Positions 58,701-64,000 of a stretch of DNA of 64,000 bases are shown piece by piece. The DNA lies in assembly GCF_001051235.1 (NCBI RefSeq), contig NZ_CBTJ020000055.1:1-64000 (forward strand). The letters are read 5' to 3'. This DNA comes from Candidatus Competibacter denitrificans Run_A_D11. GTDB lineage: Bacteria; Pseudomonadota; Gammaproteobacteria; Competibacterales; Competibacteraceae. Every line of letters begins with the position of its first letter. Positions within the stretch are counted from its first letter, which is position 1. Below the pieces are notes generated by a model, which saw only the letters and a program-made list of their open reading frames with translations, made no database searches and was not told where the DNA came from. A program made the position numbers and the translations under genes.

Positions 58701-58803
58701 TCTCGCAGTAACTCCGCAAAACCTCCAGGCGTGATTTGCCAACGTAGGCATCGGAAACAGGGACGGATTGCAAGTAAAATGAAGCATGTTGATTTTCGAT
58801 CAT
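49777..58803 (-). CDS. Giant methyltransferase/multi-glycosyltransferase fusion protein
   Basis: About 3008 residues from the ATG at 58803. The frame is open to 59091, but that part overlaps the divergent MFS gene; neither start has a clear ribosome site. Order: class I methyltransferase (to about 200; VLHIGCVDYP, EVLEHIGDVPKFL), GT4-type transferase (230-575; PSVGGLEKQTQEIA, SSLGEGFPTTILEAMAG), canonical GT2 (615-870; VSVIITTFNRPALLLDAIHS, CFLDDDDRFLP), module A (about 915-1790: weak GT2, GT2, GT4-like), another GT2 (1830-2075; FSHDDLEIW), module B (about 2145-3008, same order as A). Modules A and B are duplicates (CLYFDEDRLD/FIYLDEDQLD; DPAYNRRLSL/DPAYNRNLSL). It ends 52 bases before the fliC promoter, so a flagellin-glycan or surface-polysaccharide role is likely. 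Confidence 0.88.
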   Translation of the reverse strand: MIENQHASFYLQSVPVSDAYVGKSRLEVLRSYCENKKVLHIGCVDYPVTQLADNLHVQLAPFCAILDGYDIHTEVYPILKPYIQNGRFLYSLEESGDYDVVIIPEVLEHIGDVPKFLDEMAKISTKKFLITVPDLFQCFNRHFEYSGNNQVFLEAIHPDHNCWYSPYTITNTIKKYTPWQIASIHFFNRISLLVVADSATSKQSPANEPTFQIQQLTQPKKILLAVDFFWPSVGGLEKQTQEIATHLSTKGYQVTIATGELPDRKEHKYQNSPIISLSRASVAGQPYPKATDQLRHLIASGDYDACILLADPLNWVIWSLESGTFPPQTRIIVQPIINDQGYALWRNHAAFRQRLSSTLKKADHLIAFNPHGPDAHFLSEEHLPVEYIPNACSPIESTEDFRLEMGIEKERFLLLHIANLFPVKNHLGLIDALAGMPDDWLLVMIGHPADADYSQAVIKRIAGIKNIKLILGLPHAKAQAAIKAADVVLLSSLGEGFPTTILEAMAGTKPWLATPTCGAANQLTGGLIAPMDQFLNRLACLERSPDLRRRLGDIGHAHWRQCFNWETVITRWEEIIQQGRIKKALSPSAETVREQQAILDELQQLLEKAHHENPLVSVIITTFNRPALLLDAIHSVLAQTYRSIEIIVVNDCGQPVESALATLETQVPISSIRHGVNRGLSAARNSGIALARGEIICFLDDDDRFLPHHLQTVVAALQEPGADLVYTDAVYVREQLANGERHELARGEPFKGIPYDRAHLLVENFVPVNTWALRRTLALRAGPFEESYTALEDWEFLLRLTALTEPKPIAQTTVEVRIRTDLSEHMSGRERERFLPLYRQIYQRHPTLSANVQAGREQMLTALAGEQANANRPAPAAPALSYPAWRERQRWPATATARLAEQVAPLVEAGAGVHIVLVATTNDNAAVADTLDTLATQATPGWRLTVISPYPCPDPLFTTLPALAWLQLTTAEALPALLNQAVAAASLDWLMVCVPGIRFEPTFAALTLAAAAKHPAWRCLYFDEDRLDGTGQPSDPHLKPDINPELLYGSAYVGHAVLVHRALWPTLDHRLAAWPRAFAFDAALRALEMAGEAAIGHIDELAVSLPVQTDGETADWLPMAQELLSAHLARRQEPAALYPGLLPDTLFVDYPLARHPLVSIILLATVPLEQLRLCLDHLLTKTEYRNFEVWVAGNAADEAATAAYLDDLSSQDARIKHLSGVVADNPSTIRNQVAALATGEFLLMLDSNTVAVQPNWLDRLLAHGLRAGIGVVGGRLLSPQGRVRQAGLILGLSGGAEPIGCDTPIATLGHQGRAQQTQNFSVVSAACLLIRRDLYREIGGLDEHHFPDQYAEVDLCLQVRGRGLQVVWTPFATLLQQTGNTPSAHQDATERAALALTRRWLAWQVADPAYNRRLSLAQPDWSLDNTLMVPWNPQFETLPCVLAAPYDGESTSHHRLRDPLAALEASGQTRHALLPDYDRLKPEFLDPVALERTGMAVFLFQDAFGFDRIAKLRAALPHRRIVLTQNDAMARIAARTHIPCTPEDADTLQQAEQYLRQTLAFCDRLIVADADLAEAFRDMIGDIRIVPNYLPRQRWENLSSRRGRGSKPRIGWVNGVGQSTAFTLLRTVIEATRDAVDWILLGSCPENIRSLLSEHHPVVPFQDYPARLASLDLDLAVIPPASDPFTATDNRLRLLEYGVLGWPTLCCADDGYDSDAPISRLPNPIPAWVDAIRERAHDLAAIWREGDLLQTWVRTHRMLEDHLGEWHDALFAGFNAPPPSLSLIPHPAELGQIKDRNQPPQEKQESSVVSSAHLPVSTVASARLEEAVPASPVTVTISVVICSVDNARFSRIARQYHELLTDIPHEIIRIDDASSLCEGYNRGIARSRGDYLIFSHDDLEIWTPDFGQRLLKHLERCDVVGVAGTNRLTDTGGQTALWKYTSWGAAGLGHVFGRIVQRQDDAYAVVVYGTPTTLVEGIQALDGAFIAARRPVAETLGFDAETFDGFHLYDLDFSYRAFRHGFRLGVFTDIAILHESAGDYDAIYFNYHRRFLQKFAGELPKFRPRPWQHAFMVFECPEEVLAFYQGAGEAPPLMATTTTKTGEPSGETGPLSDNALYRRWCERQQVGEGWAEIVGERMVKHWQTQPIFHLVIWCEPSQTTALADTLESLGQQLYGHWGASVLAPFDCPEGAFTELAHVEWVKVAADADAALRRVLDASALDWFALLEAGDRLAPHALLKIADYSNRYPDWRFIYLDEDQLDLRGECRDPLFRPEFDPDLLLGTHYLGDCCLMRRDSVLVDGDLSYLPGVTTFQAALTVWQRHGAGAIGHLADVLYHRAATRLPAADPDAIASVRRRLVMDYLTRHHIAATVEATLLPGAWRVVYQHAHRPKVSIIILAKDALDRLDRCLRKLLAKTAYPDYEVVVVDCGSEAEDTFDLYAELAECYPDRFRYTVASGPLSVAAYRNQGAREAHGDVLVFLTGSALVVQADWIERLLNHALRATVGIVGARLTTPDATRPFVYGTAQLLGLHGLTGPLFAGLGLKAPGPLGRAQVDQTVSAVSANCLMIRREVFDTLGGFDPAFTLAHADTDLCLRAAAQGYRTLWTPFANLAWLGEYPLATGGGDHHSAVVVQARSDAERLFEHWLPQLATDPAYNRNLSLVEPHRVEVDLAPGWDTVFHDRPRVLGFPADETGCALYRIYAPLWLLEHQAQAECTLIRSGARPPELTELERLAPDTVFYQGMIADLGIAAMRQYRRFHRSFKVFDLDDLKHNVPDANSLKERLVRDVKHRHRQALAQCDRLIVSTEPLAEACRPWIADIRVVPNRLERARWGHLQNRRRVGPKLRVGWAGAQQHHGDLAFISEVVKQTATEVDWIFFGMCLDDVRPYVKEVHGWVHLNDYPAKLASLDLDLAVAPLELHPFNEAKSNLRILEHGILGRPMVCTDIYPYQNAPVQRVANDTAAWVAAIRERVHDLDAAEHEGDALRAWVLAHYILDDHTHDWLSALQP

Positions 58804-59050
58804 GAATTGAACCGAAAGACGATGATGGGTGAGAAAAGGGTTTAGATGTCTTAGCAGGGCATATACATATTGCGGGCCAATGAATTTACCTTGTTGAAAA
58901 ACAAATAAATTCAATGAAATTGCGTGCCATTTTCCAACAGTGCATGCAGAGAGATCGTCGGAATTCCGACGCCGCCTGAAATCCGTCGCGTTAGGCTGAG
59001 GTCGGCGGAACCGAACCACGGCATCGCCCCCAAGCCAGGAGAATTCCTGT

Positions 59051-60385
59051 ATGAGCGGTTCCACCGCACCGTTTGATCGCGCCCGTTTCACCCGTGCCTG
59101 TTGGTCGATCTACGCGATCCTGATGGCGTCCTATCTTTTGGTGTTTTTCCATCGAATTGCGCCAGCGGTAGTCTCCGCCGATTTGATGCGGGACTTCGGT
59201 ACCACGGGCGCGGCGCTGGGATCGCTGGCGGCGACGTATTACTACCTCTATACGGTGATGCAGATTCCGGCGGGTGTACTGGCGGATACTGTGGGAACGC
59301 GGTTGGCGGTGACGCTGGGCAGTATCGTCTCTGGTCTCGGTTCGATCCTGTTCGGCTTGGCGGCCACATTCAGCGAGGCTTCCATCGGCCGAGCGCTGGT
59401 GGGTTTGGGCGTGTCGGTGGTCTTTGTCGGGTTGATGAAAAGCAATTCGGTCTGGTTTCGGGAACGGGATTACGGATTCATCAGCGGGTTAACCGTGTTG
59501 CTCGGCAATGTCGGCGCCATTCTCGCGGCAGGACCGCTGGCAGGAATCTTGACGATCTGGTCCTGGCGCACGGTGTTTATCAGTCTGGGCGTAGTGGCCC
59601 TGGGATTGGCCGGATTGACGTGGCTGGCGGTGCGCGATAGCCCGGAGCAGGCCGGTTTTCCCTCGCTGCGCGAGCAAGAGGGACACGCACGCCATGCCAG
59701 TCGTCGCCAACCTTGGTGGCATGATCTAGCCGGTGTGCTGGTCACGCGACGGCTATGGCCGGGATTTTGGGTCAACCTGGGGATGCCGGGTAGTTTGCTG
59801 GCTTTTCTCGGTCTGTGGGCGATTCCCTTTTTGCGCGATGTGCATGGTTTGGATCGAGCGGCCGCCTCGATTTACACCAGCGTCGGCTTGGCCGGCTTTG
59901 CGTCAGGCGCTTTGTTCTATGGCTGGTTTTCCGACCGGCTGGGCCGGCGTAAACCGCCATTGATGGTGGGTACCTTGCTGTATGTACTGGTCTGGGGAGT
60001 GATCGAATCAGGTGTCTGGGCGCCGGGAGCAGCGGGGATGGCCTGGTTCGGGTTACTTGGCTTCGGCGCCGGGGCATTCGTGTTGACGTTTGCTTGTGCC
60101 AAGGAGAGCGTGATGCCGGCTTTATCCGGGATGGCGGTAGCGCTGGTGAACACCGGCGCCTTTCTGGGCGCTGCCATCTTACAACCGTTGCTGGGTTGGG
60201 TAATGGATTTGACCTGGAACGGCACGCTCGCCAACGGCGTGCGGTTATACGGTCCCGGTGATTATCGAACCGGCTTTTTGCTGATGCTGGCTGGGGCTGG
60301 ACTGGCGGTGGTCAGTGCGCTGTTTTTCCACGAAACCTATTGTCGGCAGATGGCCGCAGCCGATAGCCCGCCATCATCCGGCTAG
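59051..60385 (+). CDS. Major facilitator superfamily transporter
   Basis: The 444-residue protein has twelve predicted helices and MFS landmarks: the loop-2 motif GVLADTVGTRLAV, VGLGVSVVFVGLMKSNSVWF in TM4 and the second-half loop GWFSDRLGRRKPPLM. The family is diverse and the substrate cannot be assigned. The early SYLLVFFHRIAPAVVSADL pattern resembles anion/organophosphate-type symporters. AGGAG precedes the ATG at 59051. It is divergent from the giant glycosyltransferase and ends in a weak hairpin. Confidence 0.88.
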   Translation: MSGSTAPFDRARFTRACWSIYAILMASYLLVFFHRIAPAVVSADLMRDFGTTGAALGSLAATYYYLYTVMQIPAGVLADTVGTRLAVTLGSIVSGLGSILFGLAATFSEASIGRALVGLGVSVVFVGLMKSNSVWFRERDYGFISGLTVLLGNVGAILAAGPLAGILTIWSWRTVFISLGVVALGLAGLTWLAVRDSPEQAGFPSLREQEGHARHASRRQPWWHDLAGVLVTRRLWPGFWVNLGMPGSLLAFLGLWAIPFLRDVHGLDRAAASIYTSVGLAGFASGALFYGWFSDRLGRRKPPLMVGTLLYVLVWGVIESGVWAPGAAGMAWFGLLGFGAGAFVLTFACAKESVMPALSGMAVALVNTGAFLGAAILQPLLGWVMDLTWNGTLANGVRLYGPGDYRTGFLLMLAGAGLAVVSALFFHETYCRQMAAADSPPSSG

Positions 60386-60465
60386 AGGTAGCAGCTAGCG
60401 ATGGTCTGGCAGGTTGCAGCGCAGCACTGAAAGCTACCAAAAAAGCTTGAGGGCCTATGCGAGAA

Positions 60466-60501
60466 ACCCTCTCCTTCTGGGAAAGAGGTCGAGGGTGAGG
60501 G
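60466..60501. repeat. Imperfect CCCTCTCC/GAGGG hairpin after the MFS gene
   Basis: CCCTCTCCTTCTGGGAAAGA followed by GGTCGAGGGTGAGGG forms an imperfect hairpin between the convergent MFS and glutaredoxin genes. It belongs to the same design as 90-108 and 15608-15640. It may serve as a bidirectional terminator. Confidence 0.4.
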
Positions 60502-60522
60502 TATTCGATTTTGTGTAAGCGC

Positions 60523-60780
60523 TTAACCTTGCAGTAATTCATCCAGACGACCTGCACGATCCAGAGCGGCCAGGTCGTCATAGCCGCCGACGTGCGTTTC
60601 ACCAATGAAGATTTGTGGTACGGAACGACGGCCGGTGCGAGCAATCATGACATCCATCTGAGCGGGATCGCTATCGACCGCGATTTTCTTTAGATCCGTG
60701 ATGCCTTTATTTGTCAGCAATTGTTCTGCACGTCGGCAATACGGGCAAAGTTGAGTACCGTATAGGGTGACTTCGGGCAT
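60523..60780 (-). CDS. grxC: Glutaredoxin 3
   Basis: This 85-residue dithiol glutaredoxin starts PEVTLYGTQLCPYCRRAEQL with active-site Cys-Pro-Tyr-Cys. It continues with the cis-Pro loop RRSVPQIFIGETHVGGYDDL, which also contacts glutathione. The length is that of E. coli Grx3. It reduces protein disulfides and glutathione mixed disulfides in the cytoplasm. It is a single gene about 100 bases downstream of cobQ, and may be co-transcribed with it. Confidence 0.93.
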   Translation of the reverse strand: MPEVTLYGTQLCPYCRRAEQLLTNKGITDLKKIAVDSDPAQMDVMIARTGRRSVPQIFIGETHVGGYDDLAALDRAGRLDELLQG

Positions 60781-60881
60781 AGCGCGTGCTCCTCAGTGGT
60801 CAAAGAGAGAATCCCGCTAGCGTATCACCATGAAGGATATCGCACAGGCCATCTCGGCCGTGGTTGATCAAGTTGCGACCC

Positions 60882-62339
60882 TCAAAGCCAGCAACTGAGC
60901 TTCTGCCAATCAAGTGCCGCTTCGGTGGCATCGGCCAAACGGTCGATATCGGCTTCGCGTCGTGCGGCGAGGTCAACGAGCGCGATGTCTTGAGCGCCCG
61001 CCCAGGCCAGCAACGCCGCCAGGGCTTGCGGATGTTCGAACAGACCGTGGCAGTAGCTGCCAAGAATCTGATGATCTTCGGATAGCGCGCCCTCGGTGCG
61101 TCCGTCGTCGAGCGAAACAGCGGGTCGAAGCAATGCCGGCCCCTCTGTGACGCCCATGTGGATTTCATAGCCGCGCATCGCCGGACGGCCTGCATCAATA
61201 GTCAACCAGCCGCTGACATTGCGTAGCTGCTTTTCCGGCTCCAGTGTCGTCTCGCAATCCAGCAGATTCAAACCGGGCGTACTGCCGGGCTGGCCTTCCA
61301 GACCGGCTGGATCGTGCAGCGCGCGGCCCAGCATCTGATAGCCGCCGCACAGGCCGATGACTTTGCCGCCGTAGCGCAGATGACGTTTGATGGCGGCTTC
61401 GTGGTTCTGGGCACGCAGCCAGGCCAAATCAGCACGGACTGCTTTCGAGCCGGGCAGCACGATCAGATCACACGGCGGCAGCGGCTGGCCGGGGCCAATC
61501 CAGCGGAAATCAATTTCAGGATGCAGCCGCAGCGGATCAAGATCGTTGTGATTGGCCGTGCGCGGCAAGGCCAGCGCCACGACGGTGAGCTTGGCCTCGC
61601 CCACTCGTTCGGAGTGACGCGCAATCGCGTCCTCGGCATCCAGAAACAGCCCGTGCAGATAGGGCAATACGCCCAGCACGGGTTTTCCGGTGTATTGCTC
61701 CAGCCAGTCGAGGCCCGGTTGCAACAGCCCGATGTCACCACGAAACCGATTGATCACCAGCCCCTGTGTTCGCGCCCACTCGGTGGGAGCGAGTAAATTT
61801 AGCGTACCGGACAGATGGGCCAGCACCCCGCCCCGGTCGATGTCACCGACCAGAATCACCGGAATATCAACCGCTTCGGCAAAACCCATGTTGGCGATGT
61901 CGCGGTCGCGCAGATTGACCTCGGCCGGGCTGCCCGCGCCTTCCACCAGCACACAGTCAAATTCAGCGGTCAGCCGTTTCCAGGATTCCAGCACGGCGGC
62001 CATCGCAGTGCGTTTGTAGTCGTGATAGGCGCGGGCGTCGAGATCGGTGATGGCGTGACCGTGGATGATGACCTGCGCGCGGCGGTCGCTGCTGGGTTTG
62101 AGCAATACCGGGTTGAAGTCGATACGCGGGGCAAGTCCAGCGGCTTGCGCTTGCAGGGCCTGGGCGCGGCCGATTTCACCGCCATCGACCGTCACCGCTG
62201 AATTCAAGGCCATGTTCTGGGATTTGAACGGCGCGACCCGCACCCCGCGCCGGTGCAGGATGCGGCACAGGGCGGCAACCAGGGTGGATTTACCCGCGTC
62301 GGAGGTGCAGCCCTGTACCATTAAGGCTTTTTTGATCAT
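60882..62339 (-). CDS. cobQ: Adenosylcobyric acid synthase (glutamine-hydrolysing)
   Basis: The 485-residue CobQ/CbiP has an N-terminal amidoligase domain with P-loop [20 protein letters not shown] and [15 protein letters not shown] class I glutamine amidotransferase domain follows, with nucleophile Cys in [11 protein letters not shown] and catalytic His in [10 protein letters not shown]. It adds four amide groups to adenosylcobyrinate a,c-diamide in cobalamin synthesis. No other cob genes are in the window, although the frameshifted methylmalonyl-CoA gene at 12.4-13.1 kb hints that B12-linked propionate metabolism exists in this genome. Confidence 0.95.
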   Translation of the reverse strand: MIKKALMVQGCTSDAGKSTLVAALCRILHRRGVRVAPFKSQNMALNSAVTVDGGEIGRAQALQAQAAGLAPRIDFNPVLLKPSSDRRAQVIIHGHAITDLDARAYHDYKRTAMAAVLESWKRLTAEFDCVLVEGAGSPAEVNLRDRDIANMGFAEAVDIPVILVGDIDRGGVLAHLSGTLNLLAPTEWARTQGLVINRFRGDIGLLQPGLDWLEQYTGKPVLGVLPYLHGLFLDAEDAIARHSERVGEAKLTVVALALPRTANHNDLDPLRLHPEIDFRWIGPGQPLPPCDLIVLPGSKAVRADLAWLRAQNHEAAIKRHLRYGGKVIGLCGGYQMLGRALHDPAGLEGQPGSTPGLNLLDCETTLEPEKQLRNVSGWLTIDAGRPAMRGYEIHMGVTEGPALLRPAVSLDDGRTEGALSEDHQILGSYCHGLFEHPQALAALLAWAGAQDIALVDLAARREADIDRLADATEAALDWQKLSCWL

Positions 62340-62422
62340 TAGTTTTGCAGGCTTGATGTCGTCCCACTACCATGTTTCACAACGATACCACAGCTGAAAC
62401 AGCCTCTAGCTCTACCCCGTGT

Positions 62423-63343
62423 TCATTTAATGAGTCGCTTCTGACGTGCCGACACGGGGATTTTTCCCCACTCAAATGGGAGCCGATGGACCACCGTCCA
62501 GCCAAATAAAACTCTAGTATGCCGTTGGGCGCGTGTTACCCAGGGTCTTGCCTCATATTCCGTAGCTAACGTACCTAGCCCCATAATCGCTAATCGTTTG
62601 CTCAAGGTGCGACCATATTCACAGTCGGCGTTCCGTTCATGATGCGCATCAGCCGCACAGCTTGCTGCATCGACATGATTGAAGTAGCGCCCTGAGTCCG
62701 TGATGGAGACTGGAGCGCCCAGCCAGTGCCCGACTTCGTGAGCCGCTGTAATTTGGTAATGCGAGTGACCGATCTCATCAATAGTTCGGTCAAAATCGAC
62801 ATCTTCGTCGGTAAGGCGGAGTTGGAAGGAATGAAATTGATGACCGGAAGGTTCTGCCAGTTTTACAGCTTCAATCAGCGCATGGGCAGTACTGGTGTTG
62901 CCAAAAGGCACGAGCGCGATCTCCAGCCCACAGCGGGCATGAGCGGGCACATTGCGAACGCTGATGAACTCCTTATAGACCTCATCGCTGATATCGGCAC
63001 TAGGATCGCTGCCATCGGGCGGTATAAGAATAAGTTGATTGTTCCACGCTAATTCCACAACCTTCTTGAATTTGATACAGAACGCATTGAACTCGGATTC
63101 TAGCCAACTCCGGCAGCGCCAACGACGTCCATCCGCATCCAATACATCACCTCTTCTAACTTCAGACATAGCGCGAGCGAGATGTTCATGACGGACAAGG
63201 CCAGCGGTGATGGTAGATACTGAGGGATCGCGCGCAAAAAGGCGGACTTTTAGGCGGATTATGAGTCTTGCTGGTTGATTCGAGAGCGCGGGATGCAAGA
63301 CCGAATCAAAGTTACTCTCTTTGATGGTGCGACGGTGGATCAT
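62423..63343 (-). CDS. Hypothetical protein with HExxH zinc-peptidase motif
   Basis: This 306-residue protein from the ATG at 63343 (after AGAGAAGG) matches no family I can name. The central part contains ITAAHEVGHWLGAPVSITDS, an HExxHxxG zinc site of metallopeptidases. A His/Cys-rich patch follows (HVDAASCAADAHHERNADCE), then IMGLG, which could be a Met-turn equivalent. The N-terminal 150 residues are mixed alpha/beta (RLIIRLKVRLF, WRCRSWLESEFNAFCIKFKK). No signal peptide is visible. The LAWNNQLILIPPDGSDPS stretch suggests a compact globular fold. Protease activity is inferred from the motif only; the role is unknown. Confidence 0.65.
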   Translation of the reverse strand: MIHRRTIKESNFDSVLHPALSNQPARLIIRLKVRLFARDPSVSTITAGLVRHEHLARAMSEVRRGDVLDADGRRWRCRSWLESEFNAFCIKFKKVVELAWNNQLILIPPDGSDPSADISDEVYKEFISVRNVPAHARCGLEIALVPFGNTSTAHALIEAVKLAEPSGHQFHSFQLRLTDEDVDFDRTIDEIGHSHYQITAAHEVGHWLGAPVSITDSGRYFNHVDAASCAADAHHERNADCEYGRTLSKRLAIMGLGTLATEYEARPWVTRAQRHTRVLFGWTVVHRLPFEWGKIPVSARQKRLIK

Positions 63344-63650
63344 AGTGGCCTTCTCTAATACATTTAGGAAAAAATCATTACTCCTATGGTTTATTCCCAG
63401 CCGAAAGCAGGGTAGTTCAAAGCAGAGCAAATTTTAGCACTGGCCAATTACGGCAAAAAAACCAGTCGCCAGCTTCCGGGCCAGCCCAAAGCAATTCATC
63501 GCAACATCGGTTTGTCTGTAACGTAGCAGTCTGCCGCTGTAGCAAACCTCTAAATAATATGAACATTATCTGTAATAAAGCGGCACAATACCTCTTGAAT
63601 AGCAACCATGCCCGGCGCGAGCCGGGTACGGTTGGGGCATGAGGCTAAGT
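63344..63650. other. Intergenic region with hairpin near the thioredoxin-like gene
   Basis: The region is about 300 bases without a supported gene. CCCGGC-GCGA-GCCGGG (63611-63626) is a 6-bp stem with a GNRA-type loop, enclosed by CATGCCC (63608-63614) and GGGCATG (63635-63641), which can also pair. It starts 10 bases past the thioredoxin-like stop and may terminate that minus-strand transcript. Confidence 0.45.
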
Positions 63651-64000
63651 TTAGCCTTGAAGTTGTTTTTCAATATCCGAAGCTTTCACCAGAGCATCGG
63701 ATCGACTGACTTCATTTTTTTCCTTATACAGAATTAACACGCCCTGCATACCGACGTTGAATTTTTTCAAGCTTGCCGTATCGTTGTCATAACTGACAAC
63801 GAGCACCTTAAGATCCTTGTAGTGCGGATTGGCATAAATTTCGTTTAATGCCTGCTTTTGCGAGGCGCATACGGGACAGCCTTTTTTGTGAAAGGCGACC
63901 AGGAATGGTTTGCCACTGGCCTGCGCATCGCTAAAAGCTCCCTCTTTAAAAGGCATCTCATGGCTCATTTCCTTTTTCTCCATCGACATGAAGCTTTCTT
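63651..64000 (-). CDS. Thioredoxin-like protein (5' end outside the window)
   Basis: The visible 112 residues from an internal ATG (63989) form a thioredoxin fold with redox pair Cys-Pro-Val-Cys (FHKKGCPVCASQKQALNEIY). VLVVSYDNDTASLKKFNVGM follows, and then a loop GVLILYKEKNEV where the usual cis-Pro is replaced. The frame is open past 63989 to the window end (GluSerPhe), so the true start, and possibly an export signal, lies outside. The N-terminal MSMEKKEMSHEMPFKEGAFS fits a linker after a signal peptide. A periplasmic thiol-redox role is possible. Confidence 0.75.
   Translation of the reverse strand, partial: ESFMSMEKKEMSHEMPFKEGAFSDAQASGKPFLVAFHKKGCPVCASQKQALNEIYANPHYKDLKVLVVSYDNDTASLKKFNVGMQGVLILYKEKNEVSRSDALVKASDIEKQLQG

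Noticed and set aside
63417..63605. 62-codon minus-strand frame between the HEVGH gene and the thioredoxin-like gene
   Set aside because: Short, no ribosome site and an atypical Cys/Trp-rich composition.

Overview
The window looks like a chromosomal segment of a moderately GC-rich gammaproteobacterium. The evidence is a full fliC-flaG-fliD-fliS-fliT block with a canonical sigma-28 promoter, AhpCF, a gamma-type PatZ acetyltransferase, FumC, AcnA, GabD, MoaA and CobQ. A polyphosphate glucokinase, D-lactate dehydrogenase and glycerate kinase would suit a Competibacter-like or Chromatiales-related organism, but that placement is inference from gene content and I could not test it by alignment. 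No rRNA or tRNA gene was seen.

Layout. 1-1.1 kb: the tail of an IS110-type transposase, a decayed MORN-repeat fragment and a Phd/PIN toxin-antitoxin pair. 1.1-8.5 kb: ldhA, ppgK, ahpC-ahpF, then on the minus strand patZ followed by an overlapping single-domain response regulator. 8.7-15.6 kb: a zinc-ribbon/proline-linker membrane protein of unknown role, an orphan radical SAM/SPASM enzyme, a frameshifted scpB flanked by copies of a short palindrome, and an exported PhoPQ-related protein with two near-identical C-terminal repeats. 15.7-24.1 kb (minus strand): a Tat-exported Fe superoxide dismutase, glycerate kinase, gabD, a decayed aconitase tail, and a three-gene signalling unit (double-REC regulator, CHASE-type sensor kinase, UrtA-like binding protein).

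24.1-29.5 kb: an AT-rich gap, moaA, a truncated FMN reductase, then the bufferin-type metal-homeostasis operon bufA1-bufB-bufC followed by an ECF sigma factor and its RskA-like anti-sigma factor, all on the minus strand. 29.7-31.6 kb: a plasmid-type replication module, with five exact tandem 22-bp iterons, an AT-rich tract and a Rep_3 initiator, embedded among chromosomal genes. 31.6-43.9 kb: a PAS/GGDEF/EAL protein, a small unknown gene, a divergent SDR/LysR pair, a P2-type cation ATPase, fumC and acnA. 44.2-64 kb: an M35-like peptidase with a peptidoglycan-binding domain, the flagellar filament cluster, a giant protein of about 3000 residues that fuses a methyltransferase to many glycosyltransferase domains, an MFS transporter, a glutaredoxin, cobQ, a second HExxH protein, and a thioredoxin-like protein cut by the window end.

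How the parts may work together. The giant glycosyltransferase ends just upstream of the flagellin promoter, so a flagellin- or surface-glycan role is a reasonable hypothesis. AhpCF, exported SOD, glutaredoxin and the thioredoxin-like protein give peroxide, superoxide and thiol defence in both compartments. The bufferin operon with its own ECF/anti-sigma pair is probably a self-contained periplasmic metal-stress response. The UrtA-like protein has no permease genes beside it and sits with a kinase and regulator, which suggests sensing rather than transport. The best candidates for undescribed biology are the ECF-coupled bufferin operon, the binding-protein/kinase unit, the internally duplicated glycosyltransferase, the iteron/Rep island and the orphan SPASM enzyme.
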